DNA of 64,000 bases. Source: Thereva unica (Eukaryota; Arthropoda; Insecta; Diptera; Therevidae). The notes under the pieces are model-generated. The model ran no database searches, had not been told where the DNA came from, and was given only the letters and a program-made list of their open reading frames with translations. The translations under genes and the position numbers were made by a program. This document shows, in pieces, positions 54,820 to 64,000 of this stretch. Position 1 is the first letter of the stretch. Every line of letters begins with the position of its first letter. The DNA is taken from positions 38,032,039 through 38,096,038 of the forward strand of contig OX465282.1 of the NCBI GenBank assembly GCA_949987705.1. Direction: 5' to 3'.

Positions 54820-54965
54820 AATAACGTCATTGTATTCTTCATTCCATGCCCTGTCATTTGATACCCATGTCCAAGCTGATATAAAGAAATAGCTAATCCA
54901 CCATTTTGAAGCGGCCGACATATTGGATTTAGAATGACTTTACATTGCGTATTGTACTTATCATA
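54820..54965. repeat. Dispersed CGCCATTTT-type repeat
   Basis: GGATTTTAAATAACGTCATT, GTATTCTTCATTCCATGCCC, TGTCATTTGATACCCATG, CCACCATTTTGAAGCGGCCG. Confidence 0.6.
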
Positions 54966-54989
54966 CCCTGGTGATCCGAGACCCAGACA

Positions 54990-55458
54990 ATCCGAATCAT
55001 CGGAGTCTTTTCATCTCTATCGACTCTCTGAGCCACCGTAGGAATGTAGCAGCGCTCTCTATACTTTATCGCTATTACCACAGCGACTGTTCCACTGAAA
55101 TTCATTACCTTCTGCCTGCACGGCAATATTTTTCCCGCAACTCAAGACTAGGCTGCTCGGCTCACCCTCATGCCCCCCCCCGTTCGCGCACAACATGTTC
55201 TAGAAGTTCGTTAATGAATAATATAACTCGACTGTGGAATAATGTCCCACAGGGAGCTTTCCCGAACTCGTACAACACCCAAGAGTTCAAACGTAAGGTT
55301 CGTCGCCCCCTGACCCAACACCCCCAGACCCCCCTAATCCTATCATTTTCTTTTCTATCTTTCAAACCAAGCTTGCTACGAGACATTGCACCAAGATCTG
55401 AACGACATGACAGACTGGTAGTACAAAGGGTGATTCCTAAGTTTGGTTGGCTTGACAA
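54990..55458 (+). pseudogene. Jockey-like LINE, 5'-truncated C-terminus and 3' end
   Basis: Frame 54971-55654: SIDSLSHRRNVAALSILYRY, YHSDCSTEIHYLLPARQYFS, TRLWNNVPQGAFPNSYNTQE, FKRKVRRPLTQHP. The 3' end is GACTGGTAGTACAAAGGGTG, ATTCCTAAGTTTGGTTGGCT, TGACAAAAAC. It abuts the next LINE directly, so one inserted in or beside the other. Confidence 0.88.
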
Positions 55459-55461
55459 AAA

Positions 55462-57375
55462 CGCTCGGTCCCTGCGTAATAGGAGAAATAGATTGTACTG
55501 CGTAGTGAAAAATTACAACAATGTTAGTGCTGAGCAGAAATCTGAATACGCCAGGATAGCTTCAGGTCACGGGAGGCCTATACTAACTACGCAAAGACTG
55601 TCGGTGAAAATGTCATACGTAATCCTAAAAAATTCTTTGATTTCGTTAATCTAAAGCAAAAACATCAGATTACCCGACAACAATGACAAACGGTGTCACA
55701 CACTCGGACAGGTTCAGTGAAATCTTCTGCCTCATTTCTTCGACTGCACACACTATCCCAAGAGAGAATTCTGAAACTGCGGTCCTTATAGACAGTATAC
55801 CTCTATCGCCAGAAGATATAACCACAGGTTTAATAGATCTGGCCCAATTCATTCTTCTCCCTGTTCACCTAATTTTTAACAAGTCCTTATCTGCCGGTAA
55901 GTTTCCTTCGATATGGAAGAAATCCTACCTCACACCAATCTTTAAATCAGGTGATAAACTTGCGGTGGACAACTATAGGGGCATTGCTATCCTATCTGTT
56001 ATCCCTAAACTATTTGAAAAACTTATCTACGATAAGATAATAATAATTGTTCCGAAGCTAAGCGATCAGCAACATGGTTTCAGAAAAGGTCGTTCCATCA
56101 CATCCAATCTTAAGATACTGAACGCCGAACTGCTGTGCGATATGGAACAAGGCCACCAGTTCTACACTGATTGGAGCAAGGTATTTGATCGAGTAGACCA
56201 CCACATTTTATTTATGAAATCATTAAGATTTGGGATATCCGGCCCCCTTCTGGTTTGGATAACATCCTATCTTAACGGGAGAACTCAGGTGGATTTCAGG
56301 GTTTCCTTTCAAAAGAAATCAACGTAAAATCAGGTGTACCGCAAGGCAGCCACTTAGGCAGCTACTTAGGACCACTATGTAACATATTCATTTCTGAACT
56401 ATCTGAAAAATTAAATGGCATTCCGCACCTCTTTTACGCGATGATTTAATAAATTTATAGTGCTATAAGGTCTCAAACTGATGTATCCTTTTTACAGTCG
56501 AAACTTAATGCACTACAAGACTGGTGCACCATGAATAATCATCTTCTTAACACCAGTAAGTGCCACATAATTACCTTCTCCAGGAAAAGAAACAAACAGC
56601 TGCATAATTATTATCTCAATGACAATGTCTTGGATCGTGTTGATCACATTGTTGATTTAGGCATTGTCCTCGACCGCAAGTTAAACTTAAACTTAAACTA
56701 TGATAATATTATTGCTAGATCCAACAAGCTGTTGGGCTTTATCAAGAGAAGAAGAGAGAAGAATTCGACAATGTATGGGTTAGCCTTGTTTTTGTTCATT
56801 AATTCGTCCTATTCTTGAAGATGCGTGCCAAATCTGGGACCCTATATTTCAAGTTAGTATAAACCGAATAGAATCTATCCAAAAGAAGTTCCTTCTTTTC
56901 GCGCACCTCTATCATCTTTCGGATTTTCCTAACCTTCCTCACTATAAGGACAGGCTCAAAATCCTTGATCTCGTGCCTCTATCCCTTAAACGGAAATTGC
57001 TTATATCTTGTTTTACCCTAGATGTCCTGAACAATAACCTCAAGGTGCAGTTCCTTTCGCACCCCATCAAATTTAACAATACTCGACCAACAAGACATTC
57101 CAAACTACTTAAACAGTACCCGCATCGCACTGAATATGCTACAGACGAGCCCGTTAGCAGGTGCTGGATTACCTTCAATACCTCAATTTCCTATAAAAGA
57201 AAACTAATTTCCCTGTTGTCCTCCTGATTTCTTACTAACACTATAGACCTAGATCTTAGCTTAATATTTAAATACTTGCAATGTTCCTTTACGTTAATGT
57301 TAATATGTATTTTTTTAATTTAATTTGTAATTGTTTTTGTTAAGTGCCTTGTTTGGCAATAAATAAATAAAAAGT
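55462..57375 (+). pseudogene. CR1/jockey-group LINE, RT to polyadenylated 3' end
   Basis: Coding order over several frameshifts: linker (RSLRNRRNRLYCVVKNYNNV), the 55683-56327 frame with FPSIWKKSYLTPIFKSGDKL, AVDNYRGIAILSVIPKLFEK, QQHGFRKGRSITSNL and VFDRVDHHILF, then SGVPQGSHLGSYLGPLCNIF with a 12-bp internal duplication. The YADD box is broken by a 1-base loss (TTTTACGCGATGATT, about 56433). NTSKCHIITFSRKRNKQLHN and the C-terminal LSLKRKLLISCFTLDVLNNN follow. It ends with tandem AATAAA units (57357-57373). No endonuclease. Same family as 3330-4405. Confidence 0.88.
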
Positions 57376-59185
57376 TTCGAGCTTGTCGGTTTAGCACCGG
57401 ATCAACTCTCCTTGTCTCTGGTCTAACTTTATACTCTTAAAAATACAAAGAGCCGAAAGATAACTCCAAACTGGCTGACTATTCCCTACGACCAACTAAA
57501 TTAATCCTCCATCTGTATCGTTATTTTACACTTTATCACTTCCACTTAAATAAATAAATATAAAATATTTAAAAATGAGATTCAATGCTCTGATTCAAAA
57601 ATCTTGTATAAATCACCATGGATCATTTTTCAAAAATCAATTTGTTCCCAAAATCTTCATGCGAATGTGATAGTTTTTTCGGCTTAAGATTGAAATCTCA
57701 TTTTTTCTTTCGTAATCCCATTTCAGCTCCAATCTAAATTCCTTGACAGAGCAGAACTAAGGCATCTTTCATGATAGAAAAAAATTAAGATCTTTTCACA
57801 GAAGCAACCCATTGATAACTGCCACGAATAGAGTTTTACCATTTTTTAAGGCCATTATCTTCTTAGTACATAAACTCATTGAAGTGTGTAGGTAAAGCCT
57901 GCAGAACACGTGCCTCTTCTCGGTCAGAAACTCGACTTTTTTTGTCAATGTTACATTTTTTTTAGATCATACTTCTGTAGTGACATATCAGGAAAAAAAT
58001 TATGGAGACGAGATTGACGAACTTTATTAAATTATCCCCGTCATAGACGGTTTTCTAGCAGATCTTAGAGATTATAGCTTGAGATCAACTTTTTCTAATG
58101 TCGGCATGTAAATTAGCAAAGTCAGACAATGTCAGATTTAAAATTGAAGCCAATAAAAGAAGTTTTCGTTGTGATATTGATTATTGCTGTAACTGCCAAG
58201 TTGTACAAACCAGGAGAGATATGCATTACATACAGAAACGTGTAAAAAGATTTGAAAAAGAAGAGATACGAAGCAAAGTGATTTACCCGCAAGAAAAAAA
58301 ACAAAATAGTTTATCTTATCTGTTTGCAAAAACTTTATTTATATATTTGCCAATATATCGGAAGAATATAGTTGTTTTCTGAAATAAAATTTTAATTCTT
58401 ATCTTAACATTTCACACTGAAGGAGAACGAAACAAACCGTCTACAATTTGTCCGTAATTGGACATTAAATTTTTAATTTAAGTGTGTTCGCTTACGCTAA
58501 ATGGGATCCCGCAGGATCCCGCGGGCGCAAATTTTACGTTTTCTTACTTTCTCAAGATAAAAAAAGGGGAAATTTTCGCTTCCCCTCTTGCAAATTAGTT
58601 CCCGAGGTTTTGAGTTCCGACGACTGTCTCGACTCTATAGTGAATTTGAATTGTCAAAAGTAACCGTCACTTATCATGTCAAACCAAAACGATTTTGACG
58701 TGACGAAAATAAATCACAAGTGTTTCTATTGGCTGAGGCTGCATGAAATGACAAGCAAAGCAGCACCAGAGCAGCGTGCTGCATGTTAATCTCATGTCCT
58801 AATTTACTGCCCGCTGCCAATTTTAGGTTCTGATACAGCCTTAAATTCTTCATTTGGTGCCTAGTAGTGGCTTAGGTAGCTTTCTGTAATTGGGGGATGT
58901 GACTCCATAAGTTTTCTTCTAAAGTTATATTTTTAATGATAAAAATAATAGTCCACAGTCCCTGGACCTTTTTTTAATGATTAGTAACAAGCTGAAATTT
59001 TGTGAGTAGCTTCCTTTTGACAAGACGCCCAGCTTGTCTATTTGCGAAAATTCTCGATAGTGGTTCCTAATGAAACGCGAGGGCGTTAAAGGTATCGGGT
59101 TTGATGATTGCAATAATTTTATTAGTAAATATTTGTTTGTTAGTTAAATTAAGAGATAATGTAATAAAAAAGTTAAACAAAATTT
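57376..59185. other. No recognisable gene; carries a leader-like hairpin
   Basis: A frame at 58098-58382 (94 codons) is unrecognised. At 58530-58620 TTACTTTCTCAAGATAAAAA and GGGGAAATTTTCGCTTCCCC resemble the jockey 5' leader at 15950-16000. The rest is featureless. Confidence 0.35.
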
Positions 59186-59189
59186 TGCC

Positions 59190-60880
59190 CTACAAAATTG
59201 ATGGTCCAACTGGTAGCGGGAATTGAAAAAATCCCTTGGAATCAAGGAGTTCACTATGGCTGTGTTTTTTTAGATATTGTAGGTACTTTCAACAATGTTG
59301 AATCTTCTGCGGTCACGGCGGCGCTACCGCGTGTGGGTGGTGACGAATGCTCCAGCTCCGTTATTGATCAGCTGTTGAAGTGCAGGGTCAGGTTAGTCTG
59401 GTCTAGGGCTTTCGGAAGAGATCAGACGGGTTGAAAGAGGCACACCGCAGGATGGGATGCTACGGCCGCTCCTTTGAAATTTAACAGTCAATGAAGTGTT
59501 GATGACCCTAAGGGAGTCTGGATACACCACGGTGGCCTATTCTGGTGGTATTGCACTGCTGGTGACCGGCAAGTACATCTCAACAATAAGAGATATAATG
59601 CGACGAGCATTGAACACTCCTGTTCATTGGGCTATTACAAAGGGTGTAGGCTTTAACCCAGCTGAAACTTAAGTAGTGCTCTTTACAAGGAAACAAAGAC
59701 TTCCCGATTTTCGTTCGTTAAGAATCTGCAATGAAAGACTGCAACTTAAGAAAAATGCGAGGTTTATAGGTCTCATACTCGAAAGGAAACCAACTTGGTG
59801 GAAGAATTTTTAGAGAGAGCTAATAAGGCTAAGACATCTCTCTTCTTATGCCAAAGAACGATCGGAGAGAATTGGGGCCTTAAGTCCCGTATCCAAAGCT
59901 TGTATACAGCCTTAACCAGCTCTATACCTATGCATGGCATATCGATATGGTCGACTGCGTTACAGAAGGTTACGTATAGTAAGATACTAGAAAGGCTCCA
60001 ATGAACCCCCCAAGAGCTGCGTTGGATGTCTTATTGCATCTTATTCCTTTGGATATACATGCCGAGCAAATGGCAGCCTGGACGGCCGCCAGACAAAGGC
60101 TTCTCTTGGGTGGGTTCCATATTCATATTGTTACTGAGCCATCCTTAGGAGGTTCGCCATCGCTGCGAACAACTACACCTTCGTAGACTTTTGGAAAGGT
60201 TTCAATACTATCATTCCGGCCAGAGATAATTGGACAGCTGGTGTTATCCCGACTGGGTTATTATGTATCTATACCAATGGCTCCAAAATTAGGAACAGCG
60301 TTGGTTGTAATACCTTCCCCGAGGTATTCAATATAGATACCTCTCTACGTCTACCTGACCTTTGCAGCGTCTTCCAGGCGGAAGTTACTGCGATCTGGGA
60401 GGCTCTCGAATGGCTGAAGATAAATAATATATCTCATAAGAGTAGTCTATCGTATAGCCAGGCAGCCCTCAAGGCTCTTAATTCTTTTGTTACAACAACC
60501 ACGATGGCTCTGAACTGCCGCAGGTCTCTGTATGATATAACTCTCACTCAGTAACTCTGTGCTGGGTTCCTGGACACAGGGGAATTAGGAAAAACTGCAC
60601 GACAGATTTGCTTGCTAGACAGGGAACCGAAGTGGAAAAGACATCCCAGATGGGAATGCCATTAGCTACCTATAAACTGGCTGTCAGAAATATCAGCTTA
60701 GCTCGAGCGGGGCTGAGATGGACCACAGCAAGATGGACCATCGCAAGTCTTTGGCTAATGTCACGCCTAAGAATGATGGGTCAGGCGTTTCTCCCCTGAA
60801 ACTACGTGCGAGGCAATTAAAGAATACCTTAGGGCTAAAGCTATTAATCCTGCTACAGTTTCCTGCAGGAAAATCAGCAA
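59190..60880 (+). pseudogene. LOA/R1-type LINE, RT and RNase H, decayed
   Basis: The + strand begins in RT (GVHYGCVFLDIVGTFNNVES, the FLDIxGAFxNV motif). AYSGGIALLVTGKYISTI carries a changed active site (SGG instead of ADD). RFIGLILERKPTWW, AKTSLFLCQRTIGENWGLKS and ALTSSIPMHGISIWSTA follow, then DVLLHLIPLDIHAEQMAAWT. The RNase H domain is recognisable by a Y-T-N-G-S-K start near 60270 (normally YTDGSK) and FQAEVTAIWEALEWLK, with an SLYDITLTQ stretch ending in a stop. Frameshifts throughout. The same group as 11860-12280. Confidence 0.85.
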
Positions 60881-60899
60881 TGTTTCCAAACCGGTCTGA

Positions 60900-62030
60900 C
60901 TGCACAACCCAATACCGCTGAAAAGCTTTTAGACTCGACGTTCTGGCCTCCTGGTGCCTTTTCAGAGTATTTTATTTCCCGCACGCGTGTACAGCGTATT
61001 TCTGACACTTTACAGGCTTCAAAAAACTTAAGACGCTTTCCCTCTATTACCAAAACGTGAGGGGAATCAGATCCAAAACCCAAGATGTGTTTCTGTGGAC
61101 TTCGGCCAGCGATTTCGATATAATCGCTTTTACAGAAACATGCTTACATAGTGGGATTCTGAATGCCGAACTTTTCGATACCTCCTTTCAAGTTTTTCGG
61201 AGAGATAGATATTTGACTCAGAGGCTCGTGGAGGTGGTGTACTAGTTGCCTGTAGTAACCTTCTCAACTGTTGCTTAATAACGCGTCCTAATTTTTCAAA
61301 CTCTCTGGACATTGAGATCCTCGCTCTTAAAGTCTCCCTTGTCCAGAACAACCTATTTTTAATTTGCTGTTACATCCCACCGGATATGTTCAGCACTCTT
61401 GACAATAGAGGTCAAAACCTCTACGATATTCTAATCTCTTGCACAAATCATATCCTAGATATGATGTATCCCAAAGATGAACTCCGTAGGCGACTTTAAC
61501 TTACCCAATGTTAAATGGGTAACTTGCGATAATGACGATAACTACCTTTCTGAAAACAACCTTAATTCTAGGGAATCCAGCTTTCTGGATTCCTCATTTT
61601 CTTGCAATTTGTGTCAAATGAGTGGTGTGAATAATAATTTAGGAAGGCGGTTAGATCTTGTATTCTTTTCCGAGTCAGACAACATTAATGTTGAGCCTAG
61701 CCTAATTGTCTTGTCGCCTGTCGATAAGTATCACCCTCCTCTCCTACTGAGCTATTGTTCTGCTTTTAACAATAAGCTAATCCCAGAGGAGTCAACCTTT
61801 AACTTTAAAAATCCAACCTCGAAGAACTCTCAACCAGCTCACTTCAGTTGATTTCAATTTGTTGCTCTCGTCTAATTAGTTGGATGTTGATGTAGCATTT
61901 TACTCCGTCCTGTATGAAACCTTCGCATCCTGTGTACCTATTGAGCCGTTAACAGGAGAACGCAGGCTTCCCACCTATGAGACAAAACATATACCTACAA
62001 AAAAAATACCATAGGGCTTTAACAAAGCTT
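60900..62030 (+). pseudogene. CR1/jockey-group LINE, endonuclease domain
   Basis: + strand APE-type endonuclease: YYQNVRGIRSKTQDVFLWTS, FDIIAFTETCLHSGILNAEL (TET motif), a frameshift near 61245, the VSLVQNNLFLICCYIPP region, then GDFNLPNVKWV (GDFN motif, frame 61477-61851) and RRLDLVFFSESDNINV. The terminal SDH is altered to DKYHPPLLLS. After the domain, DVAFYSVLYETFASCVPIEP leads into the linker. Probably the same family as 55462-57375, which lacks this part. Confidence 0.82.
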
Positions 62031-63235
62031 CTCAATCGGATTCTGTTTGGAGCTGTCCTCTTGGTTTCAATGCAGTCCAATTTATTGATTTCTTTCATTA
62101 CTGTCCTGCGTGTATAGGTCAAACCTAAATGGAAAGTAACGTAGAAGTGAAGTAGACGTAACTTCCACTGAATTAGATGAAACTTCCCTTACTTCCATTT
62201 TGGTCGCTCCCATACATTCATATGCAATGGTACCCTAACTTCTCTTCACTTTACTTCCCATTTAGGTTTGGCCTATATTCGGTCTACCGACACCTCGACT
62301 TCCCTCATTCAAGTGCTTTTTTCGTTAACGCATTATTTCATTTTTTGTAGGGTGTGCCCTATCCACGTCCATTTTCTTTTATTTATTTGTTTCATAATTC
62401 TACGTTTGATATTTGTCTGGGCCAGAAAATTTGTCATATAATGCGTAAATTTTTATGGACGAACACTTGTATTTTGTTTATATCTTCGTAGTTTATGAAC
62501 CAGGTTTCACTACATTGGAGTAATATGGATTTCACGCAGGAGTAAAAATATTTAATTTTAGATTTCTAGATTGTTGTGACGATTTCCACACCTAACATAA
62601 TCTGTTGAATGCATTTCTAACTTTTTTAATCCTATTTAAAACATATATAACCTCCTTCGCACCTCCCGTAGTAATTATACTTATTTAACTCCCTCTCGCC
62701 TTCTTTGGTATTATCTTTTAATATTAAGGGGTTAGCGTTTGTAGAATTAATTCTCATTGATTTTGCTTTTTTTACATTTATTCAAAAACCTGTTTCCAAT
62801 GCAAACATTTCTAAGCTGTCAAATTTTCTTTGCATGTTTTCTCTTAGTGCAATATCATCTGCGTATTCGAGATCTTCTAGCTTTTCCACCAATGCCCATC
62901 AAATTCCTCTTGATTATCTGCTGGCTTTAATCAATATTTCATCAAGTACAATTATGAATAGTATTGGCGAAAGGGTGCAACCTTGTTTAACTCCAGTTGT
63001 GGTTGTTATTGGGTGACTTAGTTGCTCATTATGAAGGATTTTTAGCTCTGCTTCATCGTATACTATTGTGATCATTTGGATTAATTTTGTTGGTACTGCA
63101 TTCTTTTGCAAAGCTTCCCAAATAGCTTCCCTGGGTTGTCTACGAAGGTAACGTATAATGGTGATTTCCATACTAAAGATTGCTCAACCATTAATCTTAA
63201 GGTTGTTGAGCTGTCTATACATCCCCGACTTTTTC
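62030..63235 (-). pseudogene. RTE-type LINE RT fragment, interrupted by a MITE
   Basis: Minus-strand frame 63171-62914: REAIWEALQKNAVPTKLIQM, KILHNEQLSHPITTTTGVKQ, GCTLSPILFIIVLDEILIKA (G-V-K-Q-G-C motif). Farther left the coding signal decays. A 161-bp MITE splits it at 62116-62276. Different from the 36010-37078 family in sequence. Confidence 0.8.
62116..62276. mobile_element. MITE, 161 bp
   Basis: AGGTCAAACCTAAATGGAAA...GTAACGTAGAAGTGAAG and its inverse CTTCTCTTCACTTTACTTCC...CATTTAGGTTTGGCCT. TATA on both sides suggests a TA-type target. Confidence 0.75.
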
Positions 63236-63249
63236 TACTCTCTTAGCTC

Positions 63250-63640
63250 ATCATCAGGAGCTCATTTGATACCCATACCGATCGCGATGTAAAACAAAAA
63301 GTAATCCGCCATTTTGTGTTGGCCGCCATTTTGAATTTGGAATGACACCAAATAGAAATGGCCATCTTGATTTTTTTTACAAAATGGTCAGATTCGTTGC
63401 CAAGTGAACTGTATATGTGTGCAAAATTTGAAGCTGATCGGTTATGTGGAAGTACCTAGGTCAAAATCAATTTTCAAGTTTTGTCTACATATATACATCC
63501 ATAGATACATACAGGTAGAGCTAATATATAGTGTATATAAATAGCCTAAAACATGTCCGCCAGAATACTGAATCTTCCAGTGAAAGTCCCATCCCAATCG
63601 GTTTAACCGTTTCCGAGATTATCCCGAACAAACATACAGA
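63250..63640. repeat. Dispersed CGCCATTTT-type repeat, longest 3' section
   Basis: GATACCCATACCGATCGCGA, GTAATCCGCCATTTTGTGTT, GGCCGCCATTTTGAATTTGG, GGTCAGATTCGTTGCCAAGT, GTGCAAAATTTGAAGCTGAT and ACATATATACATCCATAGAT give the family's full order. It ends in an (ACAGACAT)n microsatellite at 63636-63680. Confidence 0.7.
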
Positions 63641-63682
63641 CAGACATACAGACATTCAGACATACAGACATACAGAGAGACA
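63636..63682. repeat. CAGACATA microsatellite
   Basis: Tandem ACAGACAT/ATACAGAC units. Confidence 0.8.
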
Positions 63683-63793
63683 AAAATTTTAAAAAGGCGT
63701 GATTTCGTTTTAAAATCATGTAAATAACCATATGAAATTAAAAATACACAATTATTTTGAAATCACAGACAGACACTCCAATTATATTTATAT

Positions 63794-64000
63794 AGATTAG
63801 CAAAACTTATCTATTTAAGGTCTTTCTGGCACTTAGTCGAAGTTTTTCCATTTAAATAGAAAAAGGCCCGACCGAATGTTTTGAAATTTTTTGCCATAAT
63901 TTTTTTTTGCATTTTTTCGTTAATATTCTTCTCTCGGTATCTTGAAAAATATATAGTAGTCTATATAGTTTTTGGTTCCCGCGGTATCGTGCAGGCACAA
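63794..64000 (+). mobile_element. Helentron/DINE-1-like element, copy 4 (internal part, cut by window end)
   Basis: TTAGCAAAACTTATCTATTT, GGCCCGACCGAATGTTTTGA, TTTCGTTAATATTCTTCTCT, GCGGTATCGTGCAGGCACAA. Lacks the 5' part; begins at the LINE-free boundary near 63794 and runs off the window. Confidence 0.65.

Noticed and set aside
58098..58382. 94-codon frame with CC and Lys-rich segments
   Set aside because: No domain; frames of this length are expected by chance in AT-rich DNA.
51731..64000. Further AP-2 exons (DNA-binding domain)
   Set aside because: No frame with the conserved basic helix-span-helix sequence was seen; every long frame there is LINE-derived.
1..64000. CRISPR arrays, operons, phage or plasmid modules
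   Set aside because: The window has eukaryotic features only (introns, LINEs, DNA transposons); repeats are TE copies and microsatellites.

Overview
The window is nuclear DNA of an insect-like arthropod: AT-rich, intron-dominated and very full of transposable elements (TEs). The only host gene I can support is a transcription factor AP-2 gene (TfAP-2) on the + strand. Two coding exons are seen, 34882-35112 and 51563-51730. Both have clean GT/AG signals and phase 0 borders, and they are separated by a 16.45-kb intron. The first exon carries the family's conserved proline/aromatic block, the second the DPYG...LHH segment that follows it. The DNA-binding domain exons are not in the window, so 1-34881 is probably upstream intron or flank and 51731-64000 downstream intron.

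Everything else recognisable is mobile DNA. (1) Jockey-like LINEs, at least ten copies on both strands, mostly 5'-truncated and sharing one 3' end. (2) A second LINE family of the CR1/jockey group (3.3-4.4, 55.5-57.4, 60.9-62.0 kb). (3) Several RTE-type LINE pieces (5.7-6.4, 11.0, 26.2-26.9, 30.9, 31.9-32.2, 36.0-37.1, 39.6, 41.1, 62.0-63.2 kb). (4) LOA/R1-type LINE pieces with RNase H (11.9-12.8, 29.1, 59.2-60.9 kb). (5) A piggyBac element (18929-22041) with an uninterrupted 576-residue transposase frame. (6) Three complete copies plus one partial copy of a roughly 1.2-kb element with a 143-bp central tandem repeat and a 3' hairpin, laid out like a Helentron/DINE-1 element. (7) Several inverted-repeat DNA elements with readable target duplications (TTAA, TAA, TA, TAATA, 8 bp). 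(8) hAT pieces, including the start of a hAT-like protein at the left edge.

The clearest structure is nesting. A jockey copy (about 15.9-22.8 kb) was hit by another jockey 3' fragment (18051-18316) and by piggyBac, and piggyBac was hit by a TA-flanked 490-bp MITE. A second jockey was split by a 1.95-kb TAA-flanked element (41596-43543), and a third by a 1.46-kb element with a TAATA duplication that carries a decayed MADF-domain gene (27962-29417). An RTE LINE with a 13-bp duplication sits inside a TA-flanked element (5612-6847).

The AP-2 intron also holds a 45-bp, phase-0, splice-flanked open segment whose peptide looks like a reverse-transcriptase YADD motif. I see no operon, CRISPR array, rRNA or convincing functional tRNA, and no prokaryotic-type system. 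Superfamily names for elements without a transposase are inferred from termini and target duplications only.
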